From assembly GCA_022072025.1 (NCBI GenBank), contig JAJVIP010000036.1:1-40229 (forward strand): a stretch of DNA of 40,229 nucleotides, read 5' to 3'. How positions within the stretch are numbered: position 1 is the stretch's first letter; every line of letters starts with the position of its first letter. Made by a program: the position numbers and the translations under genes. Under the pieces are notes generated by a model. That model had not been told where the DNA came from. It did not search any database and saw only the letters and a program-made list of their open reading frames with translations. Shown piece by piece: positions 37,551-40,229 of this stretch. Source of the DNA: Elusimicrobiota bacterium (GTDB lineage: Bacteria; Elusimicrobiota; Elusimicrobia; F11).

Positions 37551-37579
37551 GTTTCAGGTTTCAAGTTTGAGGTGCCAGA
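37551..37579. repeat. Heptamer array YTGAAAC class, four units
   Basis: Plus-strand units gtttcag, gtttcaa, gtttgag, gtgccag plus one base; it fills precisely the gap from the TGA stop of the 119-aa gene (37580-37582) to the ATG of the fibre gene (37550). Confidence 0.9.
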
Positions 37580-37939
37580 TCAAAAGGACGCCATGAAATG
37601 ACGGGCGATGTTTTCAGGCGTCTGTGCTCCCTTGCTGAGCCGAATTTGTCGCAAAAAATGCCGCCCCACTGTGACCAGCCCCGATGTGATCACTCCAGTT
37701 TCCAAACAGCGGCCAAACTCGTTTTTCTTTTCTGTGTCGCTTATGATGTAATAACCCGCTTCATGTTTTCGGAAGCATTCTACGGCTTCCGTCGGAGTGG
37801 CATGACCATCCTCCGCGTGGTCACAGCGCTGGCAGCACTCGTGAGTATAAGTGCCAGTGGAATTGGTGTAAGTGTAATGCCAGCGGCCGGTATGCTTGCC
37901 GTCTTTTTGCAGTTCGAGAGGTTGGAATACTTCAGCCAT
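37580..37939 (-). CDS. Hypothetical Cys/His-containing protein (119 aa)
   Basis: Not recognised. ECCQRCDHAEDGH (residues about 34-46) with later Cys55 and Cys78 could make a small zinc site: TYTHECCQRCDHAEDGHATP then VECFRKHEAGYYI. Located between a tip protein and the fibre gene, so a fibre-assembly or accessory role is possible. The start at 37939 (MAEVFQPLELQK) is 12 nt after the previous stop. Confidence 0.65.
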   Translation of the reverse strand: MAEVFQPLELQKDGKHTGRWHYTYTNSTGTYTHECCQRCDHAEDGHATPTEAVECFRKHEAGYYIISDTEKKNEFGRCLETGVITSGLVTVGRHFLRQIRLSKGAQTPENIARHFMASF

Positions 37940-37951
37940 AAATGGGGTGTG

Positions 37952-38734
37952 TTAAGCGACGCGTTTCCAGATCTGCGCGTTGGTGGTGGCGTTGTAGTCG
38001 TCCGGGCGGACGATGCCGTTGGCGCTGTCCTCGGCCGTGGTGCCGGCAAACAAGCGCCACCATTGCAACTCGTCGGCCACGTAGAGCACGACGAGGATCA
38101 GCGATTTGCCGACGGTCGGAATGCCATCGAGCGCGGTGGCACCGCCGCCGGTGAGGGCGGTGATGGCCTTGTAATACAAGGGCGCGGAGGGCACGGGCTG
38201 CGTGGTGCTGATGACCGCGCCATCCGTGCCGCGGGCGACATCGCTTTGCACCAGCACGGGAATCCATTGAGAGGATTGAACGACGCCGGAGAGGCTGGTC
38301 TCGATTTGCAGATGGCAGTAGTAGCTGCCGGTGCCGGCGGGGAGGAGATCGTCGAGGTCGTCGCCACTGAGATCGAGCGTGCCGAGGTAAAAGCCGCCGG
38401 GATCGTCGGTGAGATCGGTGGCGGCGTTGTCGCTGAGGCTGGCCGGTTTGTCCCAGTCGTCATCCTCGACGGCGGCGAGGGGATCACCGTTGTGATCGTC
38501 CCATTTTTTCAGCACGGCGCGGAGGGCGGTGCCATCGGCGAGGAGATCGGCGTCGTCATCGTTCCACGGATCGAAAAACCGAAGGCGCAGCGTCGGTGTG
38601 TCGCCGCGTTGCAACACGAGGACATCGGCCGGCGGGCAGCCAGGGGAGGGCTCCACGCCGCCGAAGGGCGCAAAACCGCCCATGGTGTTGACGACGCGGC
38701 CGGTGCGCAGATTGACGTAAGCGGTGTGGATCAC
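37952..38734 (-). CDS. Tail tip/baseplate-type structural protein (260 aa)
   Basis: Beta-rich acidic protein: TPTLRLRFFDPWNDDDADLL, GGFYLGTLDLSGDDLDDLLP, GSYYCHLQIETSLSGVVQSS. The layout, an N-terminal domain describing a value range followed by DAVxxG-like strands, resembles upper-baseplate/receptor-binding scaffold proteins, but no family was identified. The GTG start at 38734 follows TTTTGACACGCG, which contains the stop of the Lar-like gene. Confidence 0.6.
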   Translation of the reverse strand: MIHTAYVNLRTGRVVNTMGGFAPFGGVEPSPGCPPADVLVLQRGDTPTLRLRFFDPWNDDDADLLADGTALRAVLKKWDDHNGDPLAAVEDDDWDKPASLSDNAATDLTDDPGGFYLGTLDLSGDDLDDLLPAGTGSYYCHLQIETSLSGVVQSSQWIPVLVQSDVARGTDGAVISTTQPVPSAPLYYKAITALTGGGATALDGIPTVGKSLILVVLYVADELQWWRLFAGTTAEDSANGIVRPDDYNATTNAQIWKRVA

Positions 38735-38749
38735 GCGGGAGGACGCGTG

Positions 38750-39022
38750 TCAAAACCGCGTCAACTGCTCCGCTCTTTGGTTCCAGCGCATCGCGGCGAC
38801 TCGGCTGCGCTCTGTTTTCGTTGACTCGAAATCCGGCCACTTCCCACCACCCATTGTGGGCCGCCATGCTGGCGGCCCCTCAATAAAACATTTCGTGCAC
38901 CTCCCGCACTCGCGCCCTCCGTGCAAGACGCGCAACTCTGCCTCTCCGCCGCAGAAGGGGCATGGTAGCAACCTGGGCGAAGCGGCAGGCGGGGCGGAAT
39001 CCATGGCGGGCAGGTGTGGCAT
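38750..39022 (-). CDS. Lar-like zinc-ribbon protein (90 aa)
   Basis: Residues about 19-85 match the restriction-alleviation (Lar) family layout: LLPCPFCGGEAELRVLHGGR, ECGRCTKCFIEGPPAW, then SRVAAMRWNQRAEQ (the family's A-x-x-x-W-N-x-R end). Two CxxC pairs form a zinc ribbon. Known Lar modulates type I restriction; many phage members are uncharacterised. It lies oddly among tail genes, expressed late. The start at 39022 (MPHLPAMDSAPPA) follows the previous stop by 4 nt; the longer frame to 39175 is a shadow. Confidence 0.75.
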   Translation of the reverse strand: MPHLPAMDSAPPAASPRLLPCPFCGGEAELRVLHGGRECGRCTKCFIEGPPAWRPTMGGGKWPDFESTKTERSRVAAMRWNQRAEQLTRF

Positions 39023-39026
39023 AGTC

Positions 39027-39416
39027 TCACGCCAGCGGATGCCAGATGAGGCCGATGACCATGAGGCGTGAGCTGTCGAAATCACCCGGCGCGTTGAGGT
39101 GGACGGTGGCGGGCGATCCTGGCGTGACAGTGGTGGTGGTCTCGGTGCCCTCGGACCACTCCGCGTCCTCGACATCGCCGTCGAGGGTGTCGATGCGGTA
39201 AATTACCTGGCAGGGGAGCGGGGTGTGCACCGTGAAACGGCCGTCGGCATCGTTGTCGGCGGCCGCGCCGACGATCTCGACCGGCGCGGAAAAAAAACCA
39301 CCCCCGGGGAGGGAGTTGAAGAGGCCGAAACGCGTCGTTGTCTCGATGGTATCAAATTCGCCAAACTCACCTCCAGCGGTGGCCGTCTCAATGAGCAGGA
39401 TGCCTTTGATGTTCAT
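39027..39416 (-). CDS. Hypothetical tail-tip protein (129 aa)
   Basis: Not recognised. Beta-rich (MNIKGILLIETATAGGEFGE; FTVHTPLPCQVIYRIDTLDG; TTTTVTPGSPATVHLNAPGD), acidic, soluble. Coupled to the 210-aa gene by ATGA overlap (39413-39416). Probable virion component by position. Confidence 0.65.
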   Translation of the reverse strand: MNIKGILLIETATAGGEFGEFDTIETTTRFGLFNSLPGGGFFSAPVEIVGAAADNDADGRFTVHTPLPCQVIYRIDTLDGDVEDAEWSEGTETTTTVTPGSPATVHLNAPGDFDSSRLMVIGLIWHPLA

Positions 39417-40045
39417 GACGATGCGTAGCCGACGGCCATGAGCGCGGTGCCGGAGCCGGTGAGATCATCCTCCCAGGACAAGCCGATGGGACCGTAGCCG
39501 TTTTGCAAGGTTTTGACGCCATCGACAAAAGTGGCGAGCAAAAACTTGAACGGCGAGGTGCTGCGCAGCAGATCGCCGCTGTTCGGGGCGGTGCTGGTGA
39601 CGGCGATGGAGACGCCGAGGCTGGAGAGGTTGTGGAAAAACGTGCGGCTGGAAAGGATGGTGCTGTTGACGCTGCCGGAGACGGTGACGACGACATGCTC
39701 CGTGCCGGATCCGGAGAGTGACAAGGTGGGCGCTGGTGAATTCGTGATGGGTGTGCCGCTAATCGTCGGCACCACGCCGCCGATGGTTCCGGCGATCACA
39801 CGGCCGTCGGAGAGCACCTGGAGCGGAGGCGCGGCACCGGCGGCCGCGCCGGATGCGACGCGGAAGATTTGCGCGCCATCGGCACCCGTGGTGACGTTTT
39901 GCGCGCCGTCGATCTGCACATGAGCTCCTGTGCCGCGCATGAGCTGCTGCAGCACGCTTTCCACCGCGCGACGCCAGGCTTTCAAGCCGGTAGGCAGGCG
40001 GGGGAGCTTGCGCGGGGTGGTGTTCGTGGAGAGAGGGACGGACAT
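39413..40045 (-). CDS. Putative tail fibre/tip protein (210 aa)
   Basis: N-terminal basic helical part (PRKLPRLPTGLKAWRRAVES, VLQQLMRGTGAHVQ), then a beta-rich Ser/Thr/Gly region (ISGTPITNSPAPTLSLSGSG; VVVTVSGSVNSTILSS). This design, a short anchoring helix followed by fibrous strands, suits a tail-tip or fibre connector. The start at 40045 (MSVPLSTNTTPRKL) follows CTCCTCCCC, just after the ten-unit heptamer array. Confidence 0.65.
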   Translation of the reverse strand: MSVPLSTNTTPRKLPRLPTGLKAWRRAVESVLQQLMRGTGAHVQIDGAQNVTTGADGAQIFRVASGAAAGAAPPLQVLSDGRVIAGTIGGVVPTISGTPITNSPAPTLSLSGSGTEHVVVTVSGSVNSTILSSRTFFHNLSSLGVSIAVTSTAPNSGDLLRSTSPFKFLLATFVDGVKTLQNGYGPIGLSWEDDLTGSGTALMAVGYASS

Positions 40046-40053
40046 GGGGAGGA

Positions 40054-40123
40054 GTCAGAAATAAGAGGTGAGAGGTGAGAGGTGAGAGGTGAGAGGTGAG
40101 ATGTCAGAAGTGAGAAGTCAGGA
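40054..40123. repeat. Heptamer array GTSAGAR, ten units, across the circle junction
   Basis: Plus-strand units gtcagaa, ataagag, four gtgagag, gtgagat, gtcagaa, gtgagaa, gtcagga, exactly 70 nt. It spans from just before the start codon at 40045 to the stop codon of the 115-aa gene. The circular overlap begins at a unit boundary (40103), so copy number should be checked on long reads. Confidence 0.9.
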
Positions 40124-40229
40124 GAGGGAGTCGTCGGGGGAGAGTTTGGCGGAGTAGAAGATGAGATCGAGGAGCATGCGGCGGGAATCGGCGCTGGGCT
40201 TGATGCTCTTGGGATCGCAGCCGCCGTGG
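40103..40229. repeat. Terminal direct repeat, copy 2 (circular assembly overlap)
   Basis: Exact second copy of bases 1-127. It repeats the 3' part of the 115-aa gene at 16-363 and should be removed when the circle is closed. Confidence 0.95.
40118..40229 (-). CDS. Partial repeat of the 115-aa tail gene (assembly overlap)
   Basis: This is the C-terminal part of the gene at 16-363, duplicated only because the window ends with the 127-bp overlap. It runs off the window at 40229 and is not a second gene. Confidence 0.9.
   Translation of the reverse strand, partial: HGGCDPKSIKPSADSRRMLLDLIFYSAKLSPDDSLS

Overview
The window is a complete circular phage genome. The first 127 bases (1-127) recur exactly as the last 127 (40103-40229), the usual k-mer overlap of a circular assembly, so the unique length is 40,102 bp. 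It is GC-rich, and every convincing gene except one (the repressor at 29505-29909) lies on the minus strand. The gene set is that of a temperate tailed phage with a lambda/P22-like head and a long non-contractile tail. The host is probably a GC-rich Gram-negative bacterium. A Verrucomicrobiota host would fit the near absence of Shine-Dalgarno sites, the export-type N-termini on late proteins and the word-like repeat linkers, but this is inference.

Reading in the direction of transcription (decreasing coordinates), the late block starts at 17883: small and large terminase, a gpW-position protein, portal, ClpP-type prohead protease/scaffold, P22-type coat protein, neck proteins, decoration protein, tail tube, two unknowns, then tail-assembly chaperones with a textbook -1 frameshift site (GGGAAAC followed by TAG and a long hairpin). 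A moron block follows (C5 DNA methyltransferase, three small genes, a palindromic operator). Next come a tail protein, tape measure and distal tail genes and, across the circle junction, tip proteins, a Lar-like zinc protein, a glycine-rich tail fibre, a holin-like protein, a lipoprotein and a small conserved phage protein, ending at a strong terminator at about 34.0 kb. No endolysin was recognised.

From 33.9 to 31.6 kb lies a three-gene cassette (RNase H-fold protein, tyrosine recombinase, small basic DNA-binding protein). An attP region follows, whose core is the 3' end of a tRNA (T-loop to CCA) flanked by arm-type repeats, and then a second tyrosine recombinase (the likely integrase), a membrane protein, and a repressor with a palindromic operator region. 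From a TTGACA/TATTGT promoter at about 29.45 kb the early operon runs to 18.4 kb: small genes, a sigma-70 factor, unknowns, an internally shortened helicase-methyltransferase, a ParB-like protein, a primase, an ASCH-like protein and a helicase. A 546-bp gene-free region (17884-18429) with eight ACCCTCA/TGAGGGT iterons separates early from late genes.

The most unusual property is a family of degenerate short tandem arrays. Most have 7-nt units (GTSAGAR, GCGGAGR, NNNGAAC, YTGAAAC); some have 8 or 9 nt. They fill gaps between unrelated genes, often exactly from stop codon to start codon, and in several places run into coding sequence. GC skew also flips at about 18.0 and 31.6 kb although transcription direction does not change.
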